This document shows, piece after piece, positions 63,052-64,000 of a DNA stretch of 64,000 nt. Source of the stretch: CAZXIC01 sp964640195 (lineage in GTDB: Archaea > Iainarchaeota > Iainarchaeia > Iainarchaeales > GCA-2688035); assembly GCA_964640195.1 (NCBI GenBank), contig CAZXIC010000004.1, positions 24,157-88,156 on the forward strand. The letters are read 5' to 3'. The notes under the pieces were generated by a model. The model did no database searches and was not told where the DNA came from. It worked only from the letters and a program-made list of their open reading frames with translations. The translations under genes were made by a program, and so were the position numbers. Position 1 is the first letter of the stretch. Each line of letters opens with the position of its first letter.

Positions 63052-64000
63052 TCACTTCTTGAACCGCATGAACTGCGCCAGCAGCGCTTCCAGCTGGATT
63101 CTTTCATTTGCGCCTTCAACCATCCTGAAATCGTACTCGCCGATTGTGTCAACCAACGCAATCTTTGTTTTGCTTTCAATCTCTTTTTCGTCTGCATTCA
63201 TCACTTCCCTGTGCAGCTGCGTCACAATGTCTTCGCCGCTCATGCCGTGTTGGTACAACAGCTTGTCAAGCAGTTCCCTGGCTTCCAAAAACTTTCCCTT
63301 CAATGCGAGACCAACCATTTCCCGGACTTCAGCTGGCTTTGCCCTGCTGCTTACATTGAAAACGCTGTCATCGCTTATCTTGTCGCTCAGTGCAGCGCTT
63401 GCCTGCAGCACGTTTATCGCTTTCCTCATGTCCCCCATGCTCACATAAATTATTGCGTCCAGCGCCTTGCTGTCCAGCTGCAGCTTCTCTTTCCCAGCGA
63501 TAAGCTGCAGTCTTTGCCCCATTTCCTTCGCTGTCAGGGGCTTGAACCTGAACACGACACACCTTGATTGAATCGGTTCAATTATTCTGCTGCTGTAGTT
63601 GCAGCTCAGAATAAACCTGCAGGTCTTGGTGTATTTTTCCATTGTTCTCCGTAGGGCCTGCTGGGCATCTGAGGTCAGGGCATCGCTCTCATCCAAAAAG
63701 ATTATCTTGAAATCAGCGCTGAATGCAAGCGTCCTTGCAAAGTCCTTGATTGTTTTCCGCACGACATCTATGCCCCTTTCATCCGATGCATTCAGCTCAA
63801 GGAAGTTTCTCTCAAACTCTTTGCCGAACAGCTCTCTTGCGAGCGCAACCGCTGCACTGGTTTTCCCGATTCCTGCAGGACCGCTGAAAAGCATGTTCGG
63901 GCAGTTTCTTTTGCGTCCATAGCTCTGCAGCCTGCTCACTGTCTCGTGCTGCCCTACAACATCTGCGAGGACAGCAGGCCTGTACTTTTCAACCCAAGGC
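63052..64000 (-). CDS. rfcS: replication factor C small subunit, 5' end beyond window
   Basis: 316 residues visible, the true N-terminus lying beyond 64000. The edge reads PWVEKYRPAVLADVVGQHETV (in parts), the canonical start of RFC small subunits; then Walker A FSGPAGIGKTSAAVALA, Walker B KIIFLDESDALT, the sensor ILSCNYSSRIIEPIQSRC and SRC motif, and the C-terminal collar domain. It loads PCNA onto DNA. Its stop converges on nreA with an 11-bp gap; an internal GTG at 63939 is not the start. Confidence 0.95.
   Translation of the reverse strand, partial: PWVEKYRPAVLADVVGQHETVSRLQSYGRKRNCPNMLFSGPAGIGKTSAAVALARELFGKEFERNFLELNASDERGIDVVRKTIKDFARTLAFSADFKIIFLDESDALTSDAQQALRRTMEKYTKTCRFILSCNYSSRIIEPIQSRCVVFRFKPLTAKEMGQRLQLIAGKEKLQLDSKALDAIIYVSMGDMRKAINVLQASAALSDKISDDSVFNVSSRAKPAEVREMVGLALKGKFLEARELLDKLLYQHGMSGEDIVTQLHREVMNADEKEIESKTKIALVDTIGEYDFRMVEGANERIQLEALLAQFMRFKK

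Overview
The window is archaeal chromosomal DNA, essentially fully coding. Evidence for Archaea: ribosomal proteins eL20 (LX), eL31, eL39, eS19 and eS17, aIF6, aEF-1beta, RpoK, archaeal DnaG, HerA/NurA/Rad50, Hjc, RNase P protein Rnp4, archaeal CCA-adding enzyme, pelota, ABCE1 and tRNA introns with a bulge-helix-bulge geometry. TATA-like boxes lie about 25-30 bp before many starts, several of which look leaderless. Short proteins, many class III (QxxxE) signal peptides and a bacterial-type phosphoglycerate mutase suggest a DPANN-like lineage, possibly Diapherotrites-like; that placement is an inference only.

Layout. 1-4.0 kb: translation cluster on the minus strand (prefoldin alpha, eL20, aIF6, eL31, eL39, PDCD5, eS19), an unassigned stretch with a strong TATA-like box, and Rnp4. 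4.0-10.7 kb: three large surface proteins with pilin-type (class III) signal peptides fused to a predicted alpha/alpha-toroid, a GH20-like glycosidase and a LamG-like lectin; two share an identical 194-bp promoter-plus-signal block. 10.7-13.8 kb: two intron-bearing glycine tRNAs, a LAGLIDADG homing-endonuclease gene with an internal stop, and thymidylate kinase. 13.8-21.5 kb: secreted and membrane proteins, DnaG, Hjc, Pth2. 21.5-24.7 kb: a Fe-S assembly operon (ArsR-type regulator, IscS, IscU) in which IscU is split by an intein at its first cluster-binding cysteine. 24.7-34.3 kb: radical SAM protein, NurA, zinc ribbon, HerA, a degenerate family B polymerase, RpoK, eS17, Rad50, aEF-1beta. 34.3-48.1 kb: tRNA-Arg, TudS-like protein, acetyltransferase, CCA enzyme, a stand-alone secretion ATPase, ThpR, Taw3, Elp3, pelota, ABCE1 and an asparagine-synthetase-like protein. 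48.1-59.9 kb: a type IV pilus/Tad-like locus (ATPase, two TadC-like membrane proteins, prepilin peptidase and eight or nine pilin-like proteins) interrupted by gpmI, a JAMM protease, a TctA-like permease and an OB-fold protein. 59.9-64 kb: threonyl-tRNA synthetase carrying two in-frame TAA codons, NreA and a partial RFC small subunit.

How the parts fit: the pilus locus could process and export all QxxxE proteins, including the three enzyme/lectin fusions 40 kb away, giving surface filaments or anchors that bind and cut glycans. IscS/IscU would supply Fe-S clusters used by ABCE1, Elp3 and the radical SAM protein. tRNA maintenance (Rnp4, CCA, ThpR, Taw3, Elp3, Pth2) is strongly represented. All functional statements come from reading translated sequence; no database search was possible.
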